Of a stretch of DNA of 64,000 bases, positions 8,599-17,477 are shown in pieces. Location: positions 310,001 to 374,000 of the forward strand of contig CAUAGM010000001.1 in NCBI GenBank assembly GCA_958428545.1. Direction: 5' to 3'. Source of the DNA: an uncultured Arcanobacterium sp. (GTDB lineage Bacteria; Actinomycetota; Actinomycetes; Actinomycetales; Actinomycetaceae). Within the stretch, counting starts at the first letter, position 1. Every line of letters begins with the position of its first letter. The translations under genes were made by a program, and so were the position numbers. The notes below the pieces were generated by a model. The model had not been told where the DNA came from and did no database searches. It saw nothing but the letters and a program-made list of their open reading frames with translations.

Positions 8599-9525
8599 AT
8601 GTTGAGATATATCGGGCGACGACTCCTGCAGATTATTCCCGTACTTCTTGGAGCAACGCTCTTGATTTACGCACTGGTTTTTCTTATGCCAGGCGATCCA
8701 ATTCAGGCGCTGGGAGGCGATAGAGGTCTGTCGGAGGCAACAGCCAATGCCCTGCGCAAAAAATATAATCTTGATAAGCCGTTTATCGTCCAGTATTTGC
8801 TCTATCTAAAAGGTATTTTCACTCTCGATTTCGGTCTGACCTTTTCTGGGCGTGAAGTGACAGAAGTTATGGCATCTGCTTTTCCTGTCACAATCAAACT
8901 TGCGTTTATGGCTCTCTTTTTTGAAGGCGTTTTCGGGATTCTTTTTGGCACAATTGCCGGCTTAAAGCGCGGCGGTATTTTTGATGCGACTGTGCTTATG
9001 GTTTCCCTCTTTGTGATTGCTGTCCCCACATTCGTTATCGGCTTTGTGCTGCAGTTTATTATTGGCGTTAAGCTAGGGTGGCTTCCTACGACCGTCGGCT
9101 CGAATACATCTATTCAAGGTCTGCTTATGCCGGCAATTGTGCTGGGAGCAGTGTCATTCGCATACGTCTTACGCCTCACTCGCCAGTCTGTTTCCGAAAT
9201 GATTACGGCAGACCATGTGCGCACGGCATATGCTAAGGGCTTGCCGCGCACAAAAGTAATTACACGCCACGTATTGCGAAATTCTCTTATTCCAGTGGCA
9301 ACTTTCTTGGGTGCTGATCTTGGCGCTCTTATGGGGGGCGCAATCGTTACAGAGGGCATCTTCTCTATTAACGGTGTGGGCGGCAACATCTATCAAGCGA
9401 TTATTACAGGCGAGCCTGCCACCGTGGTGAGTTTTACGACGGTTCTCGTGATCGTCTATATTGTGGCGAATCTTTTGGTCGATTTGCTCTATGCCCTGCT
9501 TGATCCGCGGATTCGCTACGAGTGA
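8599..9525 (+). CDS. oligopeptide ABC transporter permease (OppB/DppB-type)
   Basis: An inner-membrane channel subunit. The ATG at 8599 is preferred over the one at 8584 because AAGGAGG at 8587-8593 is then correctly spaced (5 bp), and the product starts MLRYIGRRLLQ, the usual OppB start. The protein is 308 residues with about six transmembrane helices, the conserved MPGDP segment after the first helix, and the ATPase-contact loop with AYAKGLPRTKVITRHVLRNS. It ends with DLLYALLDPRIRYE, a family-typical C-terminus. It is transcribed with the second permease, whose start follows 12 bp later. Confidence 0.94.
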   Translation: MLRYIGRRLLQIIPVLLGATLLIYALVFLMPGDPIQALGGDRGLSEATANALRKKYNLDKPFIVQYLLYLKGIFTLDFGLTFSGREVTEVMASAFPVTIKLAFMALFFEGVFGILFGTIAGLKRGGIFDATVLMVSLFVIAVPTFVIGFVLQFIIGVKLGWLPTTVGSNTSIQGLLMPAIVLGAVSFAYVLRLTRQSVSEMITADHVRTAYAKGLPRTKVITRHVLRNSLIPVATFLGADLGALMGGAIVTEGIFSINGVGGNIYQAIITGEPATVVSFTTVLVIVYIVANLLVDLLYALLDPRIRYE

Positions 9526-9537
9526 TAGGGGAGATAG

Positions 9538-10503
9538 ATGAGTATGACGAATAATGAACAGATGGCTCTTTATCCAGGGCAAGAACACTTCGTTAGCGAT
9601 ATTGACGAAACTGGGCTTGGCGCTGTCGATGCTGTAGCAGATGATCGTGCTCCTTCGTCGATGTGGGGTGAAGCGTGGAAATATCTTCGTAAACGTGTGC
9701 TTTTTTGGGTGGCGGCTGCGATCATTCTTTTGTGTGTTGTGATGGCTGCTGTGCCTCAGTTGTTTACCTCTCTCGATCCAAAATTCTGCGAACTTTCCAA
9801 TTCGATGGCGTTGCCAAGCAAAGGGCATATTTTTGGTTTTGATCGGCAGGGGTGCGATATTTTTGCTCGTACAGTATACGGCGCACGAGCTTCTGTGATC
9901 GTTGGTTTGTTGACGACGCTGGTGGTGGTGTTTATTGGCGGATTGGTTGGCACGTTCGCTGGCTATTTCGGAGGATGGCTTGATGCTATGCTCTCGCGTC
10001 TCACCGATATTATTTTTGCTGTGCCGTTCCTGCTTGCTGGTATCGTGGTAATGCAGATGTTCCGTGAGCACCGCACTGTTCTCACAGTGGTTCTTGTGTT
10101 AGCTATGTTTGGCTGGCCGTCAATTGCGCGTATTACTCGCGGTGCAGTGCTGCAGACGAAAACTGAAGAGTTTGTGACGGCTGCGAGAGCTCTCGGAGAA
10201 AGCAGGTGGAGGATTGTTCTTCGCCATATTCTGCCCAATGCTGCCGCGCCAATTATTGTCTATGCTACCGTTGCTTTAGGTACATTTATTGTTTCTGAAG
10301 CGACTCTTTCGTTCCTGGGCGTCGGGCTTCCGCCTGATGTAGTTTCCTGGGGTGGCGATATTTCTCGTGCTCAGGTGAGTTTACGTATTCAGCCATCGGT
10401 TTTGTTCTATCCTGCTGGCGCACTTGCTATGACGGTGCTGAGCTTCATTATGATGGGTGACGTTGTGCGCGATGCTTTAGACCCGTCTCAGAGGAAGAAG
10501 TGA
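9538..10503 (+). CDS. oligopeptide ABC transporter permease (OppC/DppC-type)
   Basis: The second channel subunit, 321 residues. About 60 hydrophilic N-terminal residues precede the first helix, as in many OppC proteins. The periplasmic-side segment HIFGFDRQGCDIFAR matches the family (HxxGTDxxGRD-like), and the ATPase-contact loop AARALGESRWRIVLRHILPN is intact. It ends VVRDALDPSQRKK. AGGGGAG lies just before the ATG at 9538. The next gene begins after a 3-bp gap. Confidence 0.94.
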   Translation: MSMTNNEQMALYPGQEHFVSDIDETGLGAVDAVADDRAPSSMWGEAWKYLRKRVLFWVAAAIILLCVVMAAVPQLFTSLDPKFCELSNSMALPSKGHIFGFDRQGCDIFARTVYGARASVIVGLLTTLVVVFIGGLVGTFAGYFGGWLDAMLSRLTDIIFAVPFLLAGIVVMQMFREHRTVLTVVLVLAMFGWPSIARITRGAVLQTKTEEFVTAARALGESRWRIVLRHILPNAAAPIIVYATVALGTFIVSEATLSFLGVGLPPDVVSWGGDISRAQVSLRIQPSVLFYPAGALAMTVLSFIMMGDVVRDALDPSQRKK

Positions 10504-10506
10504 GAG

Positions 10507-12195
10507 ATGAGTAACGTACAACCTTTACTTGATATTAAAGATCTTGAAGTAGCTTTTCAGAGCTCCACTGGGATGGTGCCGGCTGTGCGAAAAGCTAACC
10601 TCACTATCTATCCTGGGCAAAGCGTTGCTATTGTTGGTGAATCTGGCTCTGGTAAATCAACTGTGGCGAATGCAATCATTGGTTTGCTGCCAGGCACCGG
10701 TAAGATCGTAGGCGGCTCTATTAAACTCGATGGTGTTGATCTCGTTTCAAAAACTCGCAAAGAGATGGAAGATATACGAGGAAGCCAGATTGGGCTTATT
10801 CCGCAGGATCCGATGAGCAATCTTAACCCAGTGTGGAAGATCGGGCAGCAGGTGCGTGAAGCTCTCGACGCAAACGGAGTGGGCGATAAAGCCGATCGCA
10901 AACAGCGAGTGAATGAGCTGCTGCAGGAAGCTGGTCTGCCAGATGTAGATCGCGTGGCAAAGCAGTACCCGCACGAATTTTCTGGCGGTATGCGTCAGCG
11001 TGCACTCATCGCTATTGGTTTGGCAGCCAGCCCTAAACTCTTGATTGCTGATGAGCCAACGTCTGCGTTAGATGTGACTGTGCAGCGCAGGATTTTAGAT
11101 CATCTGGAAGGGCTTACGCATAAGCTGGGTACGTCTGTACTGTTTATTACTCATGATCTGGGGTTGGCTGCTGAACGAGCGTCTCACCTTGTGGTGATGC
11201 ATCGCGGGCGCGTGGTGGAATCGGGTCCAGCTCTGCAGATTTTGAGAGATCCTAAGCATCCGTATACTCAGCGTTTAGTCGCTGCTGCTCCTTCGCTGGC
11301 ATCTGCGAGAATTGAGAGCGCCCATAAGCGCGGTATCGCGATTGCAGAAGATGAGCTGTTGGGAGCTGGCGAAGGAGGGAAATCTGAGGAGATTGCAGCC
11401 GAAGTTCGTCACCTCACAAAAACCTTCAAAGTGCGCGGAGGCAAAGGCGCCGTTTTTAAGGCGCTTGACGATGTGAGCTTTAAGGTGCGTAAAGGCACGA
11501 CTCTTGCCGTGGTTGGTGAATCTGGCTCTGGAAAATCTACGGCTGCCAATATCCTCCTTGGCTTGCTCGAACCTGATAAAGGGGAGAGTCAAGTAATTTT
11601 TGGTGGGCAGGATGTGACGAAACTAAGCGATAAAGAACGTTTCGATATTCGGCGTAAACTTCAGGTGGTTTTCCAAAATCCGTATGGTTCACTCGATCCT
11701 ATGTTTTCTGTATTTTCGGTGATTGAAGAGCCGCTACGAGTGCATAAAATCGGTACGAAGAAAGAGCGTGAAGAGAGAGTTGCGGAGCTTCTTGATCTTG
11801 TAGCACTTCCACGTTCCGTTATGCGTCGTTATCCCAACGAGCTTTCTGGCGGGCAGAGGCAGCGTGTCGCTATCGCGCGCGCGCTTGCTTTGAAGCCAGA
11901 AGTGCTGGTTTTAGATGAAGCCGTGAGTGCTCTAGACGTACTCGTGCAAAATCAGATTCTGCATTTGCTCAACGATATTCAGGCACGTATGCATTTGAGC
12001 TACCTTTTCATTACGCATGATCTGGCTGTGGTTCGCCAAATCGCTGACGATATCGTAGTGATGCAGGAAGGCAAAGTTGTGGAAACTGGGGCAGCTGACG
12101 ATCTGTTTGCGTCTCCACAGACCGAATATACCCGCAATCTTATTGATTCGATTCCTGGCGGTAATCTGCTCATTGGAGGCAATACAGCTGCCTGA
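10507..12195 (+). CDS. fused double ATP-binding subunit of the oligopeptide importer (OppD-OppF)
   Basis: A 562-residue cytoplasmic ATPase joining two complete ABC domains in one chain. Both halves contain the Walker A GESGSGKST. The signature is FSGGMRQR in the first half and LSGGQRQR in the second, with Walker B regions LLIADEPTSALD and VLVLDEAVSALD. The first half has the OppD-type C-terminal segment with PHPYTQRLVAAAPSL; a linker of about 45 residues leads to the OppF-like half. Fused DF subunits are known in actinobacteria. Both ATP sites look catalytically complete. It is the last gene of the operon; a terminator follows at 12241. Confidence 0.94.
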   Translation: MSNVQPLLDIKDLEVAFQSSTGMVPAVRKANLTIYPGQSVAIVGESGSGKSTVANAIIGLLPGTGKIVGGSIKLDGVDLVSKTRKEMEDIRGSQIGLIPQDPMSNLNPVWKIGQQVREALDANGVGDKADRKQRVNELLQEAGLPDVDRVAKQYPHEFSGGMRQRALIAIGLAASPKLLIADEPTSALDVTVQRRILDHLEGLTHKLGTSVLFITHDLGLAAERASHLVVMHRGRVVESGPALQILRDPKHPYTQRLVAAAPSLASARIESAHKRGIAIAEDELLGAGEGGKSEEIAAEVRHLTKTFKVRGGKGAVFKALDDVSFKVRKGTTLAVVGESGSGKSTAANILLGLLEPDKGESQVIFGGQDVTKLSDKERFDIRRKLQVVFQNPYGSLDPMFSVFSVIEEPLRVHKIGTKKEREERVAELLDLVALPRSVMRRYPNELSGGQRQRVAIARALALKPEVLVLDEAVSALDVLVQNQILHLLNDIQARMHLSYLFITHDLAVVRQIADDIVVMQEGKVVETGAADDLFASPQTEYTRNLIDSIPGGNLLIGGNTAA

Positions 12196-12240
12196 TCAGT
12201 ATGTTTTGTGTGCTGGCATTATGAGTGCTGGGCGATAAAC

Positions 12241-12281
12241 GGGAGAGCTTGTGCGATATGCGCAAGCTCTCCCTAATTTTG
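12241..12281 (+). terminator. intrinsic terminator after the opp operon
   Basis: GGGAGAGCTTG at 12241-12251 pairs perfectly with CAAGCTCTCCC at 12263-12273, with a few more pairs possible in the loop, and is followed by TAATTTTG. It lies 46 bp after the stop codon of the double ATPase gene. Confidence 0.85.
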
Positions 12282-12317
12282 CGAAGTGGTATATCGCTGG
12301 TGCTGTGCCTGCTAGGA

Positions 12318-12326
12318 GGGGGGGGG
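12318..12326. repeat. G9 homopolymer tract in an intergenic region
   Basis: Nine consecutive G lie about 385 bp upstream of typA and 45 bp after the opp terminator. Such tracts can change length by slippage, but no gene start or promoter close to it is evident. Confidence 0.6.
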
Positions 12327-12709
12327 CAAGAGCGCTGCTAGAAATATGTGCCAGATTATTCCTGCTGCTCGGGAGGTAAGCCGGCAGTGCAGATTATTTA
12401 GTTCTTCCACTACTTCGTGGGAGGAAAAGAAGAGAAAAAAGTATGTGCACGCGCCTGCCTTCTATTTACGAAGGGTGGAATCATGTGCGGATGCGGATTT
12501 ATCGTAGTATTTCCTCGGTGCCTTACTTGCTGCCTTACTCGGTGCTAGCGAAATTCGTGCTATTGCTCCCAATCTTCATGTCAGTTGTGCCTTATATTCC
12601 TTGGGCGCCTAGACTTTTCGAGGAAGTGCACAAAGAACGCGGCACGCGCAGGGAAGTGTGGAAGATGTGCACCTGTATGTGACCACACACCGAAGTATGA
12701 AAGGTCTGT

Positions 12710-14641
12710 ATGAAACAGCGCAAGGATCTTCGCAACGTAGCAATCGTGGCACACGTCGATCACGGAAAAACTACTCTCGTCGATGCCATGCTCTGGCAGG
12801 GCGGAGCATTTTCCAGCCATGCAACTGTGGAATCAACGGGTACACGCGTTATGGATTCAGGTGATCTTGAGCGCGAAAAAGGGATTACGATTCTAGCGAA
12901 GAATACGGCGATCACGTATAAAGGGCCGAGCGCTGCAGAGTGCGGTGCGCCTGATGGAGTCGTCATCAACGTGATCGATACGCCTGGGCACGCCGATTTC
13001 TCGGGTGAGGTAGAGCGCGGGCTTTCGATGGTTGATGGGGTCGTACTGCTGGTTGATGCTTCTGAGGGGCCGCTTCCGCAGACGCGTTTTGTTTTGCGTA
13101 AAGCTTTAGAAGCTAATCTTCCTGTGATTCCAGTGATAAATAAAGTCGATCGCCCGGATGCGCGAATCAGCGAAGTAATCGAAGAAACTCAAGATTTACT
13201 GCTTGGGCTAGCATCAGATATTGAAGATTCTGAAGGGCTGGATCTGGATCGCTTGCTCGAAATTCCTATGATTTTCTGTGCAGCGAAAGCAGGGCGTGCA
13301 GATACGCTGCAGCCAGCTGACGGCGAGGCGCCGGCGTCACCAAACCTTGAACCGCTGTTCAACGCGATTCTTACATACGTTCCTGCTCCTGAATATGATG
13401 ACGACGCTCCTCTCGTAGCGCAGGTGACGAACCTCGATTCTTCTCCATTTCTGGGGCGTTTAGCGCTGGTGCGCGTCTACAGCGGCGAGTTGAAAAAGAA
13501 TTCGTGGGTAGGGCTGATGAATGGTCCAGAGGGTACGCTTGAAAAAGTGCATATTGCAGAGTTGCTGCGTACGCAAGGATTGGAGCGTGTGCCTGCAGAA
13601 TCGGCGACAGCAGGGGATATCGTGGCAATTGCTGGCGTGCCGAATATTACGATTGGCGAATCGCTGGTCGATATGGAAGATTCGCGCCCGCTTCCTCGAA
13701 TCCACGTGGATGATCCTGCAATTTCGATGACGATTGGAATCAATACGTCTCCACTTGCTGGAAAAGAAAAAGGGCATAAGCTCACGGCTCGTCAGGTACG
13801 CGACCGTTTGGCGCAAGAGCTTGTAGGTAACGTTTCTATTCGTGTGCTGCCAACTGAACGCCCAGATGCGTGGGAAGTTCAAGACCGAGGAGAATTAGCG
13901 CTCGCAGTGCTTGTGGAGACAATGCGACGCGAAGGCTTTGAACTGACCGTTGGAAAACCTCAAGTGGTGAAGCAGATTCACGAGGGGAAAGTTTTTGAGC
14001 CTTGGGAGCGTGCGACGATTGATGTGCCTGAGGAGTATCTTGGCGCCGTTACGCAGCTGATGGCTGCCCGAAAAGGCACAATGGAAACAATGACGAATCA
14101 CGGCACGGGGTGGGTTCGCATGGAGTTTGTGGTGCCGAGCCGCGGTATGATCGGTTTCCGTACGCAATTTCTTACCCAAACCCGCGGTACTGGCATCAGC
14201 GCTTCGATTAGTGAGGGCTATAAGCCTTGGGCAGGGGAGATTGAATCGCGCACTACTGGTTCGTTGGTGGCTGATCGCGCTGGAGCCGTCACCGCTTTCT
14301 CTTTGCAGCGCCTTGAAGATCGAGGCACATTCTTCGTTAAGCCTGGAGATGAAGTGTATGAGGGAATGGTTGTGGGGGAGAATCCGCGCAACGAGGATAT
14401 GGACGTAAACGTCGTTAAAGCTAAAGAGATGACGAATATGCGCAGTGCAACGGCAGATGTATTTGAGACTCTGCAGGCTTCTCGCACGCTCACCCTCGAA
14501 GAATCGATCGAGTTTGCGGCTGAAGATGAGTGCATTGAGGTGACGCCAGAAACAGTGCGTATCCGCAAAGTCATTCTAGATTCAACGGAGCGTTACCGCG
14601 AGGCAAGGCGAACTGCAAGAACCGCAGGTTCTTGTGAGTGA
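12710..14641 (+). CDS. typA: translational GTPase TypA/BipA
   Basis: A 643-residue ribosome-associated GTPase related to EF-G and LepA, involved in ribosome assembly and stress or cold adaptation in other bacteria. The G1 motif AHVDHGKTT is at about residues 14-22, the G3 motif DTPGHADF and the G4 motif NKVDR follow. The C-terminal half carries the TypA-specific region with SRGMIGFRTQFLTQTRGTG. Length is normal for actinobacterial TypA. The ATG at 12710 follows AAAGG by a normal distance. The neighbourhood (an SBP_bac_5 protein upstream; a small membrane protein and ferredoxin downstream) parallels the Rv1165-Rv1177 region of mycobacteria. Confidence 0.97.
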   Translation: MKQRKDLRNVAIVAHVDHGKTTLVDAMLWQGGAFSSHATVESTGTRVMDSGDLEREKGITILAKNTAITYKGPSAAECGAPDGVVINVIDTPGHADFSGEVERGLSMVDGVVLLVDASEGPLPQTRFVLRKALEANLPVIPVINKVDRPDARISEVIEETQDLLLGLASDIEDSEGLDLDRLLEIPMIFCAAKAGRADTLQPADGEAPASPNLEPLFNAILTYVPAPEYDDDAPLVAQVTNLDSSPFLGRLALVRVYSGELKKNSWVGLMNGPEGTLEKVHIAELLRTQGLERVPAESATAGDIVAIAGVPNITIGESLVDMEDSRPLPRIHVDDPAISMTIGINTSPLAGKEKGHKLTARQVRDRLAQELVGNVSIRVLPTERPDAWEVQDRGELALAVLVETMRREGFELTVGKPQVVKQIHEGKVFEPWERATIDVPEEYLGAVTQLMAARKGTMETMTNHGTGWVRMEFVVPSRGMIGFRTQFLTQTRGTGISASISEGYKPWAGEIESRTTGSLVADRAGAVTAFSLQRLEDRGTFFVKPGDEVYEGMVVGENPRNEDMDVNVVKAKEMTNMRSATADVFETLQASRTLTLEESIEFAAEDECIEVTPETVRIRKVILDSTERYREARRTARTAGSCE

Positions 14642-14712
14642 GGCTCACGAAGCGGTAGGTCATGTGGGCGTGACTATTACCGCGAGGCAAGGGAAAGCGT
14701 GAGAGGTGTAGT

Positions 14713-15159
14713 GTGAGTGTTATGCGAGTGTGTGCAGCAATTTTTATGGGTGTGTGCGTTGGCGCTATCGGTGTGGTGCTCAGCCCCGGGCCGCTCGGCT
14801 TGCCTTGGCTTGGTGTGGGTTTGGCTATTGCTGTGGTCGCTATGGGGAGTTGTGTTGCTGAAAATTTGGCACAGACTTCAGGAGTTTTAGCCTATTCGCT
14901 TGCAGTTTTTGGCACGACGCTATGGTTCATGTCGTTTTCGCAATCGAATGATGTGCTGACTCTTCCTGAGGCACTTGGTGGAAGTTCAGTTGCGCAGTTG
15001 TGGCCTTTATTGAGTGTGGTGTGCTCCGTGCTTCCAGGGTTTCTTCTGTTTCGTTGGAGAGAGGCTCGTGATGCATTTTCTCTAGGTGACGGGAGCGAGT
15101 GTAAAGATATGGGTGTGGCAGAGTCTGGCAGCTCTGTGTTGGAATCGGATCATCTTTAA
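14713..15159 (+). CDS. small four-helix membrane protein of unknown function
   Basis: A 148-residue protein with four hydrophobic segments (about 5-22, 31-52, 58-75 and 94-112) and a polar C-terminal tail rich in Ser, Asp and Glu. The GTG at 14713 has GAGAGG 6 bp upstream; an ATG at 14722 is the alternative. The position between typA and ferredoxin resembles Rv1171-type small membrane proteins (annotated in places as DUF6113). That link is by context and general look, not by a diagnostic motif. No enzyme signature is seen. Confidence 0.6.
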   Translation: MSVMRVCAAIFMGVCVGAIGVVLSPGPLGLPWLGVGLAIAVVAMGSCVAENLAQTSGVLAYSLAVFGTTLWFMSFSQSNDVLTLPEALGGSSVAQLWPLLSVVCSVLPGFLLFRWREARDAFSLGDGSECKDMGVAESGSSVLESDHL

Positions 15160-15332
15160 TATGCGGGTATGCTGCTTGTGCGCCGCATGATACGTCTATG
15201 TGTTTAAGCGATACACTCGTGCTGTAATTCTCTTAAAATAAATTGCTTAGTTTTGGTGATAAGCGCGATACTTGAGGTAGTGATATGCATGCTGAGGAGT
15301 GTGCACGTGGAAAATAGAGAAGGGAATCAGAC

Positions 15333-15650
15333 GTGGCTTACGTGATTGCTTTGCCGTGTGTGGATGTGAAAGATCGTGCATGCGTGGATGAGTGCCCAGT
15401 TGATTGTATTTATGAGGGTGATCGTACTTTGTATATCCACCCGGATGAATGTGTTGATTGCGGCGCGTGTGAGCCAGTGTGCCCCACTGAAGCTATCTAT
15501 TATGAAGATGATCTTCCCGAGGATTTTGCACAATATCTGACGATTAACTCTGAATTCTTTAACGAGATTGGCTCACCTGGGGGTGCCAGTAAGCTTGGAG
15601 CTATCGGCAAAGATCATCCTGCTGTCGCTGAGCTTCCACCACAGGCGTGA
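15333..15650 (+). CDS. fdxA: seven-iron ferredoxin (3Fe-4S / 4Fe-4S)
   Basis: A 105-residue soluble electron carrier. Cysteines at 9, 17, 21, 25, 40, 43, 46 and 50 form the two cluster-binding sets, with CVDECPVDC and CVDCGACEPVCP as cores; the spacing of the first set fits the seven-iron FdxA/FdxC type. The C-terminal extension ending LGAIGKDHPAVAELPPQA is typical of actinobacterial members. The GTG start is fixed by GAGAAGGGA (15317-15325). In mycobacteria dapC commonly follows this gene; here citrate synthase follows instead. The redox partner is not shown by the sequence. Confidence 0.96.
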   Translation: MAYVIALPCVDVKDRACVDECPVDCIYEGDRTLYIHPDECVDCGACEPVCPTEAIYYEDDLPEDFAQYLTINSEFFNEIGSPGGASKLGAIGKDHPAVAELPPQA

Positions 15651-15811
15651 TTGCTGTCTAGCTGCTGTTTCTTGTCTTTTCGTTACTGATTTTTCTTGGT
15701 CTATTCGGCATATAGCATATGCTGGCGTGCGGTATTGTGCGCTTTTTGTTGTTGAGCGGGTGTGCTAATCTCGTAGACCACATCAGTAGTAGATGCGCCA
15801 GCATCTCTTGT

Positions 15812-15836
15812 GGTGTCTTCATACGGTGTCTTCATA
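15812..15836. repeat. 13-bp tandem duplication upstream of citrate synthase
   Basis: GGTGTCTTCATA occurs at 15812-15823 and again at 15825-15836. It lies in the 272-bp region between the ferredoxin and citrate synthase genes, which otherwise shows no gene. Confidence 0.7.
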
Positions 15837-15922
15837 GCGAGATGGTTTGAGGTGCAGTAGCTTTTTATCGGGTAGAGTTTAGCTATCGTTCGATGGTGAA
15901 CACGAGTGAAAGGAATATCCTT

Positions 15923-17254
15923 ATGGCAGAAAGTGCACAGCTCACCGTTGATGGGAGAACGCTGGAGCTTGAGCGTGTTGATGCAGTAAACGGTAATAAC
16001 GGCTTCCGAATTGAGAGTATGCTTTCACAAACTGGCTCGGTCACTCTTGATGTAGGTTTTACTAATACGGCCAGCTGCACTTCAAAGATCACGTATATTG
16101 ACGGCGCTGCTGGCGTTTTGCGTCATCGCGGTTATCCTATCGATCAGCTTGCCGATAGCTGTACCTTCTTGGAAGTGGCGTTTTTGCTTATCTATGGGAA
16201 GCTGCCAGATTCTGATACTCTTGGAGCTTTTACGCGCCGCATTAAGAAGCACCGTTTACTTAACGAAGATTACAAGCATTTCTTTACTTCTTTCCCGAGT
16301 AACGGGCATCCGATGAGTATGCTTCAAGCGGCAATTGCTGGCTTGGGCACGTACTATCCTCATACTCTCGATCCTCTCGATCATGAGCAGCTCGATCTTG
16401 CTTCCGCTATTTTGATAGCGAAAATGCCGACTCTCGTGGCCTATGCTGCAAAGCGCGCTACTGGTGCTCCGCTGCTTTATCCTTCCTACGGACGCTCATA
16501 TACGGAAGATTTTTTACGCATGGCATTTGGTCTGCCGTATCAGCCAAATGAAATAGATCCAGCGGTTGTGCGTGCGCTCGATAAAATTTTCATTTTGCAT
16601 GCAGACCACGAGCAGAATTGTTCCACGTCAACTGCTCGTTTGGTCGGCTCGTCGCAGGCTTCTGTCTATGCTTCTATTTCTTCTGCGATTGGCGCTCTTT
16701 CTGGTCCTTTGCATGGTGGAGCAAACGAGGCTGTGCTCGATATGCTCGGAAAAATCCGTAAGAGCGGTATTTCGATTTCTGATTTTGTGAATCAGGTAAA
16801 AGATAAGAAGAATGACGTGCGGCTTATGGGCTTCGGGCATCGTGTGTATAAGAATTACGATCCGCGCGCAAAAATTGTGAAAGCTATTGCCGATGAGATT
16901 CTTCCGAGAATTGATGGCGATACTCAGCTTTTCGATATGGCTCGCGAGCTGGAGGATATTGCTCTGAATGACGATTATTTCGTGGAACGCAAGCTTTATC
17001 CAAACGTTGATTTCTATACTGGCGTGATTTATAGGGCGATGGGTTTCCCAACTCAAATGTTTACTCCACTGTTTGTGATCGGTCGTCTTCCGGGCTGGAT
17101 TGCTCAGTATCACGAGATGATTAACGATCCGAACACAAAGATTGGGCGGCCGCGTCAGGTGTATGTGGGAGCTGACGAGCGCCCAGTGATGTCGATGGCT
17201 CAGCGCGAGAAACTCAACTGGACCTACACTCCAGATCCTGGGGGTCTTATTTAG
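15923..17254 (+). CDS. gltA: citrate synthase
   Basis: Catalyses condensation of oxaloacetate and acetyl-CoA to citrate. The ATG at 15923 is chosen over one 30 bp upstream because AAAGGA (15909-15914) sits 8 bp before it; the product is then 443 residues. Active-site regions are present: HADHEQNCSTSTARLVGSS (first catalytic histidine region), GGANEAVLDML, GFGHRVYKNYDPRAK (second histidine), and FYTGVIYRAMGFP (catalytic aspartate region just before it). Length and motifs fit the hexameric type II enzyme of actinobacteria and proteobacteria. No other TCA-cycle gene is in the window. Confidence 0.96.
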   Translation: MAESAQLTVDGRTLELERVDAVNGNNGFRIESMLSQTGSVTLDVGFTNTASCTSKITYIDGAAGVLRHRGYPIDQLADSCTFLEVAFLLIYGKLPDSDTLGAFTRRIKKHRLLNEDYKHFFTSFPSNGHPMSMLQAAIAGLGTYYPHTLDPLDHEQLDLASAILIAKMPTLVAYAAKRATGAPLLYPSYGRSYTEDFLRMAFGLPYQPNEIDPAVVRALDKIFILHADHEQNCSTSTARLVGSSQASVYASISSAIGALSGPLHGGANEAVLDMLGKIRKSGISISDFVNQVKDKKNDVRLMGFGHRVYKNYDPRAKIVKAIADEILPRIDGDTQLFDMARELEDIALNDDYFVERKLYPNVDFYTGVIYRAMGFPTQMFTPLFVIGRLPGWIAQYHEMINDPNTKIGRPRQVYVGADERPVMSMAQREKLNWTYTPDPGGLI

Positions 17255-17260
17255 GCAAAG

Positions 17261-17286
17261 CTGGCAATGCTTACTGGCAATACTTG
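17261..17286. repeat. 13-bp tandem repeat just after citrate synthase
   Basis: CTGGCAATGCTTA (17261-17273) is followed directly by CTGGCAATACTTG (17274-17286), then a degenerate third start, CTGGCTGCTTTT. The rest of 17255-17477 shows no gene. Confidence 0.65.
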
Positions 17287-17477
17287 CTGGCTGCTTTTCG
17301 CTCTAGGTGGACTTCGCTTCAGGGGTGGGGCTCGTCAGCAGATATATTTCTCGCTAGGCGCTCTTATTTAATTTTAATTTTACGCAGGGCTTCGCGTTAT
17401 ACAAGGCTTCGCATCGTGGAAAATGCGGCTGGTGGAGTGGATATAAGTTCGAGTGGGTGGGCTGCGAGGGTTAATAT

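Larger units (their letters stand above)
12196..12709. other. intergenic region between the opp operon and typA
   Basis: This holds the opp terminator (12241-12281) and a run of nine G (12318-12326). About 270 bp of sequence with no convincing gene follows; a 79-codon frame at 12443-12682 has no recognisable product and no ribosome-binding site. The typA ribosome-binding site (AAAGG) is near 12700. Confidence 0.55.

Noticed and set aside
12443..12682. 79-codon frame in the gap before typA
   Set aside because: No ribosome-binding site, odd composition, no motif; the gap is better explained as untranslated DNA.
15244..15263. hairpin before the ferredoxin gene as a regulator
   Set aside because: Only five base pairs (GCTTA/TAAGC) with a long loop; likely chance.
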